Part shown: piece by piece, positions 44,399 to 53,223 of the stretch | Layout of the letters: each line of letters opens with the position of its first letter | Numbering within the stretch: the stretch's first letter is position 1 | Origin: an uncultured Dehalococcoidia bacterium | GTDB taxonomy: Bacteria; Chloroflexota; Dehalococcoidia; Lucifugimonadales; UBA3495 | Direction: 5' to 3' | NCBI GenBank assembly: GCA_958296385.1 | Contig: OY282494.1 | Coordinates: 975,416 to 1,039,415, forward strand | DNA: 64,000 nucleotides | Translations under genes and position numbers: made by a program | The notes under the pieces: model-generated | Databases searched by the model: none | Told to the model about the DNA's origin: nothing | The model's input: only the letters and a program-made list of their open reading frames with translations

Positions 44399-45226
44399 AT
44401 GGATCTGGGATTGGAAGGCAAAGTAATCCTGGTCGTTGACTCGCAGCTGGCCATTATGACCTCCGCTGCGGTTGCCCTGGCCAAAGAGGGCGCGCGCCTG
44501 GCGCTGTCCGCGCCCAGCAACCGCCATATGCGCCACGTTGAACTGGAACTCGCCCGGCGGAACATCCCGCAGGAGCGCTTCCGGGGGATGATTGCCGACC
44601 TGGAGCGGGAGCATGACGTGCGCCGCCTGGTGCGGGAAACGCTGCACCGCCAGGGCGACGTCAGCGTGCTGGTAACCATGGTCCAGAACCTGCAAATTGC
44701 CGGTTCGCCCGAATTGCAGGACGAGCAAATCCAGCCGGCTTTGGCGCGCAACTTTCTGGCCCCGCTGCATCTGGTGCGCGCCGTCATCCCCCACATGAAA
44801 CGCCTCGGCGAGGGCCGCATCATCAACCTGCTGCCCCTTTCCGCGCTGGAAGTTTCGCCGGGCAACGCCCTGTCGTCGGCCACCACCGCGCCCATGCTGG
44901 CCTATTTCAAGGGCCTGGCCTCCGAGCTGGCGCCCTACCGCATCACCGTCAACAACGTCATCTACGAGGGCGTCCAATGTCAGGAAACCGCCGACGCCAT
45001 GCGCGCCCGCGCCGCCTGCGAGTTGGGCGATGACGCCGACGAGGACGCCATCGCCGACCGCGCTGAGTGCATAACCCAGAAAACCGTTGACGATATTCCC
45101 ATGAAACGCATGGCCGAACCCCACGAGATTGGCGACATCATCTGCATGATTGCGTCCAAAAGAACCTCGTACATCACCGGCGCCAACATCATCATCGACG
45201 GCGGCCTCCACCATACCTACGCCTAG
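44399..45226 (+). CDS. Degenerate short-chain dehydrogenase-like protein
   Basis: A 275-residue SDR-fold protein that keeps the C-terminal signature (YITGANIIIDGG) and the overall pattern of helices, but lacks the catalytic and cofactor motifs. The glycine-rich TGxxxGxG is VVDSQLAIMT, the NNAG motif is missing (VTMVQNLQIAG), and the YxxxK region is SSATTAPMLAYFK. The Ser of LLPLSALEV remains. It is therefore unlikely to be a normal NAD(P)-dependent enzyme and may be a structural or binding subunit. GAGAGGGGG precedes ATG 44399. It lies in the CoA-transferase operon. Confidence 0.85.
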   Translation: MDLGLEGKVILVVDSQLAIMTSAAVALAKEGARLALSAPSNRHMRHVELELARRNIPQERFRGMIADLEREHDVRRLVRETLHRQGDVSVLVTMVQNLQIAGSPELQDEQIQPALARNFLAPLHLVRAVIPHMKRLGEGRIINLLPLSALEVSPGNALSSATTAPMLAYFKGLASELAPYRITVNNVIYEGVQCQETADAMRARAACELGDDADEDAIADRAECITQKTVDDIPMKRMAEPHEIGDIICMIASKRTSYITGANIIIDGGLHHTYA

Positions 45227-45259
45227 ACCACCTACGCCTGGACCACCGATGCCTGGCCC
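45215..45259. repeat. 15-bp tandem triplication over a stop codon
   Basis: Three units: ACCTACGCCTAGACC (45215), ACCTACGCCTGGACC (45230), ACCGATGCCTGGCCC (45245). The stop codon TAG of the SDR-like gene is in the first unit; the other units carry TGG at that place. Confidence 0.85.
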
Positions 45260-45275
45260 AGGGAAGTTACCGACT

Positions 45276-46451
45276 ATGGCCAACGAGAATATGCTGCGCG
45301 ACGCCCGCGCGTTCCTGCAAGCCGAGGGTCTGCCCGGCTGGCTCATCTACGACTATCTCGGCTGCAACCCGGTACTGAACCAGGTTGCCCCGTCGTCCGG
45401 ACACGTAACCCGCCCCGTGTTCCTCTACGTGCCGGCCGACGGCCCCGCCCGCCTGCTCACCCACCACGTGGACGCCGGCAAGTTCGCCGACGCCGGCATC
45501 GCAACGGTGGTGTACAGCAGCCGGGCCTCGCTGGAAACCGCCCTGCAAGAAACGCTGGCCGGCATCCCCTCGGTAGCGATGGAATACTCCCCCCGCAACG
45601 GCCTGCCCCGCGTGTCGCGGGTTGACGCCGGCACCGTTGAGCTGGTGCAAAGCATGGGCCCGGCGGTCGTATCCTCGGCAGACTTGATGCAATATGCCAC
45701 GCAGCGCTGGTCGCCGGAGCAGCTGGCCGGCCACCGCCGCGCCGCCGACGCCTTGGGCCGCATCGTCAACGCAGCGTTCGACCGGATTGGCGCCCGCCTG
45801 CATCAGGAACCTACCGAGTTCGAAATCGCCGAGTTCATCCGGCAGCGGTTCCGCGCGGAGGGCCTCACCACCGCCGACGGCCCCATCGTCTCCACCAACG
45901 CCCACTGCTCCGACCCCCACTACGAACCCGCGCCCACCGGCAGCAGCGTAATCCGCGCCGGAGATTGGGTGCTGATTGACCTGTGGGCCCGGGAGGACAC
46001 CCCCGGCAGCGTGTACGCCGACATCACCTGGACGGCCTACGTCGGCGCGGCGCCGCCCGCCCAGCATCAGGCAGTATTCGCCATCGTCCTGGGCGCCCGC
46101 GACGCCGCCCTCCAATTCCTGCAAGACAGCCACGCCGCCGGCCAGTCAGTGCAAGGCTGGCAAGCCGACGACGTAGCCCGCCGCTACATCGCCGAACGCG
46201 GCTACGGCGATTACTTCACCCACCGCCTCGGCCACAGCATCTACCAAACCGTACACGGCGAAGGCGTAAATCTGGACAACTTTGAGACCAGCGACACCCG
46301 CCGCATCATCCCCGGCGTAGGCTTCTCCATAGAACCCGGCATCTACCTCCCCGAGTTCGGCGTCCGCTCCGAAATTGACGCCTACATGAGCGACGACGGC
46401 CCCTATGCCTCATCGCCGGTACAACGGGAAATCGTGCTGATACCGGCCTAA
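45276..46451 (+). CDS. M24-family metallopeptidase (Xaa-Pro dipeptidase-like)
   Basis: A 391-residue protein with a creatinase-type N-terminal domain (about 1-160) and a pita-bread M24 catalytic domain. The five metal ligands are Asp in VLIDLWARED, Asp in VYADITWTAY, His in HRLGHSIYQT, Glu in FSIEPGIYL and Glu in GVRSEIDAY. Such enzymes cut Xaa-Pro bonds or hydrolyse creatine-like compounds. Start 45276 (MANENML) has GGGAAG; an upstream ATG at 45249 is also possible. Its stop overlaps the stop of the convergent histidine kinase by 4 bp. Confidence 0.92.
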   Translation: MANENMLRDARAFLQAEGLPGWLIYDYLGCNPVLNQVAPSSGHVTRPVFLYVPADGPARLLTHHVDAGKFADAGIATVVYSSRASLETALQETLAGIPSVAMEYSPRNGLPRVSRVDAGTVELVQSMGPAVVSSADLMQYATQRWSPEQLAGHRRAADALGRIVNAAFDRIGARLHQEPTEFEIAEFIRQRFRAEGLTTADGPIVSTNAHCSDPHYEPAPTGSSVIRAGDWVLIDLWAREDTPGSVYADITWTAYVGAAPPAQHQAVFAIVLGARDAALQFLQDSHAAGQSVQGWQADDVARRYIAERGYGDYFTHRLGHSIYQTVHGEGVNLDNFETSDTRRIIPGVGFSIEPGIYLPEFGVRSEIDAYMSDDGPYASSPVQREIVLIPA

Positions 46452-47917
46452 CCCGCCGCCCCATCATCGCCCGCCGCCGGCCCGTCCACCGGCAGCATAC
46501 AAACAAACCGGCTGCCCTCCCCAACCGCGCTTTCCGCCGCCAGCCGCCCGCCGTGCGCCGCCGCCAGCTGCCGGGCGATGGTCAACCCCAGCCCGGAGCC
46601 GCCGGTGGCCCGTGAACGCGACGGGTCAGTCCGGTAAAATCGGTCAAACACGTGCTCCAGTTCCTCCGGCGATATGCCGGGCCCGGTATCGGCTACCGAC
46701 ACCTGAACGCCCCCGCCGGCCATACCAATCGCAACGCCAACCGTCCCCCCCGCCGGCGTGTGCGTAATGGCGTTCTCCACCAAATTGTCAATAATCTGAG
46801 CAACCCGCCGCGCGTCAGCGGCAATCTCCGGCAAGTCGTCGGGCGCCTCCAGATGCAGCGTCACGCCGTCCGCCGCCGCCCGCGCGCGGAACGCCTCCAC
46901 CGATTCCTGCACAATCCGGGCCGGCGCCACCTGCTGGATGTCCAGCGCCAGCGCGCCGGCCTCGGCGCGGGCCAGCAGCGCCAAGTCGTCCACCAGCTGG
47001 GACAGGTGCGTTGACTGCTGGTGCAGCGTGTCAATGGTGGCGCTGTCGGCCGGCAGCACGCCGTCCCGTATCGCCTCCAGGTAGCCCCGAATGTTGGACA
47101 GCGGGGTACGCAGCTCGTGGGCTACGTCGGCGGTCATGTTGCGCCGCACCGCGTCGCTGCGTTCCAAATTATGCGCCATCGTGTTGAACGCCGCCGCCAG
47201 CCGCCGCACCTCGGCCGGCCCCCGTTCCGGCACCCGCTCCGACAAATCGCCCCGGCCCACCCGCACGGCGGCCAGATTGAGCTGCGCCAGCGGACGCAGC
47301 ATCCGCGTCGCCATCAGCCCAACCACCACAATGCCCAGCAGGCCCGCCGCAATGCCGCCGATAAACAGCGACTTCCGGACGTTGTCCTGCACCATCGCCA
47401 CCTCCAGCGGAGCAAAAGGCTCGTCTGGCGGGTCGTCCCCGGTGAGCAGATAGCCGATAGTATCCCCGGCGTCGTTGCTGATGGCCCGGGTTTCCACCTC
47501 CTGATTATAAAACCGGGCCGGCGCAGCCCAGGGCCGGTCATCGTCATCGTCCCTATCCCGGTCCTTGTCCTTGTCCGGCCCCCGCCCGGAATCGGCAACC
47601 ACCATCCCCCGGTCGTCCAGGATTATCACGCGCTTGCCCAAAGCCGGGCCGATGCTGTGCACCGCCGACTCCACCGGCTCCCAGCCGCGATGCTCCTCGT
47701 GCACGCTGGCGGCAAACCGGGTCAATCGCTTTTCCATATATTCCCGGTCGGTTTCGGCGTGAGAGTACAGCGCGGCCAGCGAGATGTACCCGCTTACGCC
47801 GGTGGCCAGCGTCAAAGTCAGCAGCAGCACGCCGGCAAACACCAGCACCATACGCCAGCGCAGGCTGCTGAATGGCCGGAACCGGCCCGTGCCGCCCGAT
47901 AGATTAGGATTAGCCAT
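46448..47917 (-). CDS. Sensor histidine kinase (two-component system)
   Basis: A 489-residue membrane kinase. Helix 1 is at about 22-46 and helix 2 at about 183-206, leaving a 135-residue extracellular sensor. HAMP follows (RPLAQLNLAAVRVGRGDLSE); the phosphoacceptor is His267 in DVAHELRTPL; the ATPase domain has QIIDNLVENAITHTPAGG, ADTGPGIS and TGGSGLGLTIARQLA. The sensor contains an Asp/Lys/Arg run (about 115-128, KDKDRDRDDDDD) that might bind cations. The start at 47917 overlaps the response-regulator stop by 8 bp, so translation is coupled. Confidence 0.93.
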   Translation of the reverse strand: MANPNLSGGTGRFRPFSSLRWRMVLVFAGVLLLTLTLATGVSGYISLAALYSHAETDREYMEKRLTRFAASVHEEHRGWEPVESAVHSIGPALGKRVIILDDRGMVVADSGRGPDKDKDRDRDDDDDRPWAAPARFYNQEVETRAISNDAGDTIGYLLTGDDPPDEPFAPLEVAMVQDNVRKSLFIGGIAAGLLGIVVVGLMATRMLRPLAQLNLAAVRVGRGDLSERVPERGPAEVRRLAAAFNTMAHNLERSDAVRRNMTADVAHELRTPLSNIRGYLEAIRDGVLPADSATIDTLHQQSTHLSQLVDDLALLARAEAGALALDIQQVAPARIVQESVEAFRARAAADGVTLHLEAPDDLPEIAADARRVAQIIDNLVENAITHTPAGGTVGVAIGMAGGGVQVSVADTGPGISPEELEHVFDRFYRTDPSRSRATGGSGLGLTIARQLAAAHGGRLAAESAVGEGSRFVCMLPVDGPAAGDDGAAG

Positions 47918-48602
47918 CGCCAAACTTGTACCCCACGCCGTAGATGGTGTGGATAACCCGCCGCCCGCCGTTGGCCGACTCCAGCTTGCGGCGCAGGCTG
48001 GATACGTGCACGTCAACCGTGCGGTCAAAGCCGTCGTAGTCGTACCCAAACGCCTGGTCAATAATCCGGTCCCGGTCAAAGACCCGCCCCGGCTGCTTGA
48101 CGAACATCGCCAGCAGACGAAACTCCGTCGGCGTCAGCCGAACCGCCGCGCCATCAATGTCAACCGAATGTTCCCGCGCGTCAACGGTAATGTTCTCCCA
48201 GCGCAGCTGGCCCGGATTGTCCTGTCCCTCGGCCCGGTCGCGCGCCGAGCGGCGCAGGATGGCCCGCACCCGCGCCGCCACTTCCCGCGGGCTGAAAGGC
48301 TTGGTGATGTAATCGTCCGCGCCCAGGTCAAACCCGGCCAGCCGGTCATCCTCCTCAACCCGGGCCGTCAGCATCACAATCGGCACGTCGGAATCCCGCC
48401 GCAGCGTCTGGCAAACCTCCCACCCGTTCAGCCCCGGCATCATCACGTCCAGCAAAACCAGGTCGGGATGCTCCGCCCGCGCCGCCGCCAGCCCGTCGCT
48501 GCCGTTGTCCGCCGTAAGCACGTGGTGGCCATCCCGGTCCAGATAGAGCCGCACCAGCTCGCGGGTGTGCGGGTCATCCTCAACGACTAAAACGGTTGAC
48601 AT
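47910..48602 (-). CDS. OmpR/PhoB-family response regulator
   Basis: A 230-residue response regulator. The receiver has the acidic pair VVEDDPHT, the phospho-Asp in LVLLDVMMPGLNGW, the Thr/Ser switch in VMLTARVEED and Lys in YITKPFSPREV. The winged-helix output domain follows from about residue 135 (LTPTEFRLLAMFVKQPGRVF, DVHVSSLRRKLE, IHTIYGVGYKFGD). It lies 18 bp downstream of a YceI-like lipoprotein gene and overlaps the kinase gene. Confidence 0.95.
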   Translation of the reverse strand: MSTVLVVEDDPHTRELVRLYLDRDGHHVLTADNGSDGLAAARAEHPDLVLLDVMMPGLNGWEVCQTLRRDSDVPIVMLTARVEEDDRLAGFDLGADDYITKPFSPREVAARVRAILRRSARDRAEGQDNPGQLRWENITVDAREHSVDIDGAAVRLTPTEFRLLAMFVKQPGRVFDRDRIIDQAFGYDYDGFDRTVDVHVSSLRRKLESANGGRRVIHTIYGVGYKFGDG

Positions 48603-48620
48603 AGTTCCACCGCCCGCCCG

Positions 48621-49475
48621 TCAGCGCGGGGCCAGCGTGCCGCTAAAGTCCAGCTCCAGCCGGATGATGTCCTCCACGCTAAGCACAATGGCAACGCTGG
48701 GCTTGTCCATACCAAAATCGTCAAAGGTGAACTCCACGCTGGCCGTGCCGGACGGATTGCCGCCGGCCGTAAAATCGCCCACCGCATCCCACGTAACCGC
48801 GCGGGTAGCATCCCGGATGGTCAAATCCCCGGTGATGGTGAACTCGTAATTACCGCTGAGCTCGTCCCAAGGCCCCGGCAGCCCGTCAATAGCCGTCGGC
48901 ACAAACACCACCTCCGGGTAGGTATCGGTCAGCAGCGTGCGGTTGCGCACGTACCCGTCCCGCCGGTCGCTGTCCGTCCGCAGCGCACCCGCCTGCACCG
49001 CAATACGGCTTTCCTCCGACACCACGGCGCCATCCGGCCCAACGGCAATCGCGCCGGCCACCGCATTGGTAACCCCGGTAGCCACCTTGAACCCGGTACG
49101 CGCCAAAACCTCCTCCACCTTGTACCGGGCCACCGAACCGTCATCCAGCGTGAACACAAACCCCGCCGGTTCGCTGACCGTTGGCGTTGGCGCCGGCGCC
49201 GTCGTCGCAGTAGGTTCCGTCGTCGCAGTGGGCGCCGGCGCTGCGGTTGCCGATTGGCCGGCGGCGGCCGGCGCAGCAGTAGCGGTTGCCGGCTGGCCGG
49301 CGGTGGGCGCCGCTTGCGCCGGCGCCGGCGTTGCGGTTGCGGATACGGGCACAGCAGCCGGCTCGGCCGCCGGCGAACCGCAGGCAATCGCCAGCGCCAC
49401 CATCGCCAGCAGGCCCACCGCCCCCAGGCTGTACTTTAATCTGCTGCAATCCCATCGGATATAAGCGCTAATCAC
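48621..49475 (-). CDS. YceI-family lipoprotein
   Basis: A 284-residue surface lipoprotein. A signal peptide ends in LAIAC; an Ala/Pro/Thr-rich linker of about 75 residues follows; the C-terminal half is a YceI-like lipocalin-type barrel (NRTLLTDTYPEVVFVPTAID, FTITGDLTIRDATRAVTWDA, SVEFTFDDFGMDKPSVAIVL). YceI domains bind isoprenoid-type lipids. I prefer the GTG at 49475 because GGGGAGG lies six bases upstream; ATG at 49523 has none. It begins an operon with the two-component system, so it may be the sensed or regulated partner. Confidence 0.88.
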   Translation of the reverse strand: MISAYIRWDCSRLKYSLGAVGLLAMVALAIACGSPAAEPAAVPVSATATPAPAQAAPTAGQPATATAAPAAAGQSATAAPAPTATTEPTATTAPAPTPTVSEPAGFVFTLDDGSVARYKVEEVLARTGFKVATGVTNAVAGAIAVGPDGAVVSEESRIAVQAGALRTDSDRRDGYVRNRTLLTDTYPEVVFVPTAIDGLPGPWDELSGNYEFTITGDLTIRDATRAVTWDAVGDFTAGGNPSGTASVEFTFDDFGMDKPSVAIVLSVEDIIRLELDFSGTLAPR

Positions 49476-49653
49476 AATCGGCCTCCCCAGATGGCATAGT
49501 ACAGGACGCTTTTGGTACAGCATAACCTACGCCAGGCCCAAACTAGCGCACAACTGTAAAGAGATTATGAAGCGTTCCGGTTGCCGCCGCCTGGTGCAGC
49601 GGGTAAAATCGCCGCAAAGCACCGCCGCCGCCGACAGCAGGGAGACCGCGATT

Positions 49654-50802
49654 ATGAAATTTGGCCTGGCCTACGAGATGCAGCGCCCCCAACTGGACGA
49701 CCACGCCGTTATCGAGGAAACCATCGAGCAGATTATCCTCGCCGACCGCATGGGCTTCGATTACGTCTGGTTCGTGGAGCATCACTTCCTCACCACCTTC
49801 AGTATGTCCCCCTGCCCGGAGGTGATTTTTGGCGCCCTCAGCCGCCTGACCAAAAACATCCGTCTGGGCTTTGGCGTAGTCATCCTGCCCTACCACCATC
49901 CCGTGCGCGTTGCCGAACGCGTGGCGATGGTTGACCACCTGTCCAACGGGCGCGTGGACTTTGGCACCGGACGCAGCGCCCCTTACGAGCAGACCGGGAT
50001 GGGCATTGACCCGCGGGAAACGCGCGGGATGTGGGAGGAATCGCTTCAGATGATTCCCCAAATCTGGGACGCCGACTACTTTGAGTGGGAGGGCGAGTAC
50101 TGGAACGTGCCGCCCCGCCAGGTGCTGCCCAAGCCCTACCAGCAGCCGCACCCGCCCATCTGGGTTGCCGCGCTGCAACCCGCCACCTACGAACTGGCCG
50201 CCGCCAAGGGCATCGGCGTAATGGCCCTGGGCATCTCCGCCCCCTCCGTCCTCGCCCCCCACATCTCCGCCTACCGCGAGAACATCAAGAACGCCCAGCC
50301 CGTCGGCCGGTTCGTCAACAACCAGTGGCTCAGCTCCGTCTTTGGACTCTGCGGCGCCGATGATTCCGCAACCCGCCAGCTGTGCGCCGATTCCCTGAAA
50401 ACCTTTTTCGGCCCCGGCCGTCCTTACGTCCAGGACCAGAAAGACATCTACTCCAAGCTGCTGGAACAGTGGGGCGGCGTTCCCGACCACTTGCAGCAGA
50501 ACTTCTCCCGCTACATTGACGTCCAGCCCGACGCCGATTCCGGTGAGGCCGGCGCCGTTGACCTGTCCGGCGGCACCGCCCTGGCGCAGAAAATCTGGGA
50601 GGAATTCGACGCCGACACCTTGGCCGACCGGGGCGTCATCGTCGCCGGCGACCCGGACAGCTGCATCCGCTCCGCCAAACTCCACGAGGCTACCGGCATC
50701 GACCAGCTCCAATTCCTGATGGCTACCGAAACCGTCGAACACGCCAAAGTGATGGAATCCATCGAACTGTTCGGCAAACACGTCCTCCCCGCTTTCAAGT
50801 AG
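49654..50802 (+). CDS. Luciferase-like monooxygenase family oxidoreductase, copy 2
   Basis: A 382-residue luciferase-like flavin enzyme: KFGLAYEMQRP at the first strand, YVWFVEHHFLTTFSMSPCPE, LGFGVVILPYHHPVRVAERV, and DHLSNGRVDFGTGRSAPYEQ. The His pair of VEHHF is typical of alkane/luciferase-type FMN members. Start 49654 has GGGAG; the frame extends upstream without conservation. It is divergent from the YceI operon. Substrate unknown. Confidence 0.92.
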   Translation: MKFGLAYEMQRPQLDDHAVIEETIEQIILADRMGFDYVWFVEHHFLTTFSMSPCPEVIFGALSRLTKNIRLGFGVVILPYHHPVRVAERVAMVDHLSNGRVDFGTGRSAPYEQTGMGIDPRETRGMWEESLQMIPQIWDADYFEWEGEYWNVPPRQVLPKPYQQPHPPIWVAALQPATYELAAAKGIGVMALGISAPSVLAPHISAYRENIKNAQPVGRFVNNQWLSSVFGLCGADDSATRQLCADSLKTFFGPGRPYVQDQKDIYSKLLEQWGGVPDHLQQNFSRYIDVQPDADSGEAGAVDLSGGTALAQKIWEEFDADTLADRGVIVAGDPDSCIRSAKLHEATGIDQLQFLMATETVEHAKVMESIELFGKHVLPAFK

Positions 50803-50841
50803 CCACGATAGCGTTCCGTTTCAGGTGGTTTAGTTTCCCTC

Positions 50842-50947
50842 AATGTCATTCTGAGCGCAGCGAAGAATCTCGATGACGTAGGACACACTTTGAGGGCAAC
50901 GCCGTTGCTACGCTTTCGAGATTCTTCGCTACGCTCAGAATGACATT
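50842..50947. repeat. Dispersed ~107 bp inverted-repeat element, copy C
   Basis: Third copy of the element at 14911 and 17383: AATGTCATTCTGAGCGCAGC at the left end, central GATGACGTAGGACACACTTT (slightly diverged), and a complementary right arm ending at TGACATT (50941-50947). It lies between two convergent luciferase-like genes. Confidence 0.9.
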
Positions 50948-51026
50948 AGGGAGGAGGACTGATTACACCCACCTAAAACGTAACGCTACCAGTAGCCACT
51001 GATGACTTGATGGGGACGGCATCGGA

Positions 51027-52121
51027 TTACCGGGCCGCCCCCGTCAAGTCGCTAACCCGCGGCGCCACCTCCTCCGCAATCAGCCGCAGGCAGTCCAGTT
51101 CCCACTGGTGGTCGTCCGGGTCCTGCGTGATGCACAGCAGATGGCCAAACCCGCCCACGCCGTCGTACAGCTGCCGGATGCGCTGGGCGCACTCGTCCGG
51201 ATCGCCCACAATCCAGATGTTCTCCATCATGTAGTCAACGGTCAGTTCGTCGTCGCTCATGTTGGGGTCAATTTTGGTGGCCTGAATCAGCCCGGAACCC
51301 CGGCGGTTGGGCAGCTGGTGTTGCAGATAGTTGCGCCCCAGCACGGCGTAAGCCCGTTCCCGCGCCTCCGCGCTCGTTTCCGCCACGAACACGTCCCGCC
51401 CGATGCGCCAGTCGGCGCGGCTGGCCTCCCGCCCGGCCTCGGCGGCCGCGTCCTCTACCGTCGTCCAGTGGTCGCTGAGATACTGCGGGGCCAGGTTGCT
51501 GCTGCTCATCGGTATCCAGCCCTCGCGCCCGGCTACCCGGATGCTGCTGCTGCCGATGGACGTGGCCGCGACGCCAATCGGCGGGTGCGGCTGCTGCAAC
51601 GGTTTCATATGCAGACCCCGTTCCAGCACCGGGTCCAGCTCCGGCGCCTCAATGTCAAAGAACTCCCCGTGATAGGAGAACCGCCCTTCCGACGCCCACA
51701 GCTTCAGCACCACGTCCAGCACTTCGGCGGCCCGCCGGCGCACGTCCTCCCCCTGGCTGGGGTCCATCCCAAACAGCGCCAGGTCGGTAGGAATGGCCCG
51801 GTGTCCGATGCCCCAGTACAGCCGCCCCCGCGTCAGGTGGTCCAGCATCGCGATGCGGTGCGCCAGCTCAATCGGATTGTGAATCGGCAGCAGCGTAACG
51901 CCCGTGGCCAGCCGGATGTTCTCCGTCAGCGCCGACGCTTTGGCAATCAGCAAGTCGGGAAACGGCGCGTTCTCCCAACGCTCGGTCAAGTGTTCGCCAA
52001 TCCACGCCTCGTGAAAACCCAGCCGGTCAGCGGCTTGCAGCAAGTCCAAATCGCGGTCGTAGGAATCGGCGTAAGAACGGTGCGGCGGATGCAGCGGCAT
52101 CATAAACAACCCAAATTGCAT
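51027..52121 (-). CDS. Luciferase-like monooxygenase family oxidoreductase, copy 3
   Basis: A 364-residue luciferase-like enzyme: QFGLFMMPLHPPHRSYADSY, EAWIGEHLTERWENAPFPDL, LATGVTLLPIHNPIELAHRI and GRLYWGIGHRAIPTDLALFG. It is only distantly similar to copy 2 although adjacent, so this is not a recent tandem duplication. The start at 52121 has AAAGGAG. The 52122-52351 gap beyond holds a palindromic repeat and a candidate promoter. Confidence 0.92.
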   Translation of the reverse strand: MQFGLFMMPLHPPHRSYADSYDRDLDLLQAADRLGFHEAWIGEHLTERWENAPFPDLLIAKASALTENIRLATGVTLLPIHNPIELAHRIAMLDHLTRGRLYWGIGHRAIPTDLALFGMDPSQGEDVRRRAAEVLDVVLKLWASEGRFSYHGEFFDIEAPELDPVLERGLHMKPLQQPHPPIGVAATSIGSSSIRVAGREGWIPMSSSNLAPQYLSDHWTTVEDAAAEAGREASRADWRIGRDVFVAETSAEARERAYAVLGRNYLQHQLPNRRGSGLIQATKIDPNMSDDELTVDYMMENIWIVGDPDECAQRIRQLYDGVGGFGHLLCITQDPDDHQWELDCLRLIAEEVAPRVSDLTGAAR

Positions 52122-52280
52122 GGCGTACTCCTTTATATGATAGTCAGCGCTACGGCAGTCAACGCCCGCCCAGCATAGCGCAGGCAAGGCACAGCGGCAA
52201 CGCCCCGCTGTCACTCTGCGCGCCGCGCTGAACCCCAACGCCGCAGCAGCCCCCCTTGCCCCCAAGAATACGCAGGGGGT

Positions 52281-52303
52281 CTGGGGGAAATGATTTCCCC
52301 CAG
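52281..52303. repeat. Dispersed palindrome, copy 1
   Basis: A perfect 11-1-11 palindrome, CTGGGGGAAAT-G-ATTTCCCCCAG, flanked by AGGGGGT on the left and GCGTCACCCCC on the right. A second copy with the same flanks lies at 60861-60883. Confidence 0.85.
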
Positions 52304-52340
52304 CGTCACCCCCACTGGTAAAATTGCGCCCATAACGCGC

Positions 52341-52346
52341 TATAAT
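52341..52346 (+). promoter_or_regulatory. Candidate -10 box of a leaderless S49 protease transcript
   Basis: TATAAT at 52341-52346, five bases before ATG 52352. Transcription would be expected to start within a base or two of the start codon, and no ribosome site precedes it. A good -35 was not found. Confidence 0.45.
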
Positions 52347-52351
52347 GGCGT

Positions 52352-53185
52352 ATGGCTATTTTCAAACGCAAAGCCGGCATTGCCATCATCGAGATGCACG
52401 GCGTCATCGGTACGGCAATCCGCGAACCCGAATACTCCCGCCTGCTGGAGCGGGTGGAGCAAAACCGCAAGATTGGCGCGCTGGTGCTGGACATCGACTC
52501 GCCCGGCGGTTCCGCCTCGGCCAGCGACCTGCTCTACGAGAACATCCGCCGCGTCGCGCAGCGCAAGCCCGTCGTCGCCTACATTCGCGGCCTGGGCGCC
52601 TCCGGCGGCTACTACATCGCCTGCGGCGCCAGCACCATCGTCGCCTCCCGCGCCGCCCTCGTCGGCTCCATCGGCGTCATCTACCTCCGCCCCGTCATAG
52701 AGCAGCTGCTGGGCAAAATCGGCATCGAGCTGTCCGTGTTCAAGGCCGGCCGCCTCAAGGATATGTCCGGTTTCTGGCGCCATCCCACTGATGAGGAATC
52801 GGACAAGATGCAAGACCTGATTGCCCAGACTTACGACCTGTTCGTATCGGTAGTCACCGACAGCCGCCGCCTGTCCGATGCCGAGGTGCGCGAGCTGGCG
52901 ACGGGCGAACTCTACACCGCCCGCACCGCGCAGGAACGCCGGCTAATCGACGGGCAGGGCAGTTTCAACGATGCCATTGACGAGGCGATGCGGCTCAGCG
53001 GCGCCCGCCGTCGCATCAAGCGGCTGCGCCCCAAACGCCCCTTTATGGAACGCATGACGCCTTTCGGACGCCCCGGCTCCCAATGGCAGCTGCTGGCCGG
53101 ACTAACCGAACTGGCCGCCGGCGGCCTCTACTTTATGGAACCCGGCTCCCTCGGCTACGGCCTCACGCAAACCGGCCGCGACTAA
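52352..53185 (+). CDS. S49 family serine protease (signal peptide peptidase SppA-like)
   Basis: A 277-residue S49 protease. The fold shows IAIIEMHGVIGTAIREPEYS, LVLDIDSPGGSASASDLLYE, the nucleophilic Ser in GLGASGGYYIACGA and the likely general-base Lys in AGRLKDMSGF. There is no N-terminal membrane helix, unlike typical SppA; a C-terminal hydrophobic stretch (WQLLAGLTELAAGGLYFM) may attach it to the membrane. Such proteases clear signal-peptide remnants or process membrane proteins. There is no ribosome site, and TATAAT stands five bases upstream. Confidence 0.9.
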   Translation: MAIFKRKAGIAIIEMHGVIGTAIREPEYSRLLERVEQNRKIGALVLDIDSPGGSASASDLLYENIRRVAQRKPVVAYIRGLGASGGYYIACGASTIVASRAALVGSIGVIYLRPVIEQLLGKIGIELSVFKAGRLKDMSGFWRHPTDEESDKMQDLIAQTYDLFVSVVTDSRRLSDAEVRELATGELYTARTAQERRLIDGQGSFNDAIDEAMRLSGARRRIKRLRPKRPFMERMTPFGRPGSQWQLLAGLTELAAGGLYFMEPGSLGYGLTQTGRD

Positions 53186-53223
53186 TCTGCCAACGACTAA
53201 TCCGCCAACGACTAATCCGCCGC
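53179..53223. repeat. 15-bp tandem triplication over two convergent stop codons
   Basis: Units CGACTAATCTGCCAA (53179), CGACTAATCCGCCAA (53194) and CGACTAATCCGCCGC (53209). The S49 protease stop (TAA at 53183) is in the first unit and the stop of the convergent MazG gene (53212-53214) is in the third. Confidence 0.88.

Noticed and set aside
43109-45346. Long minus-strand open frame of 745 codons
   Set aside because: Antisense to the CoA-transferase and the SDR-like gene; Gly/His/Val-rich without motifs.
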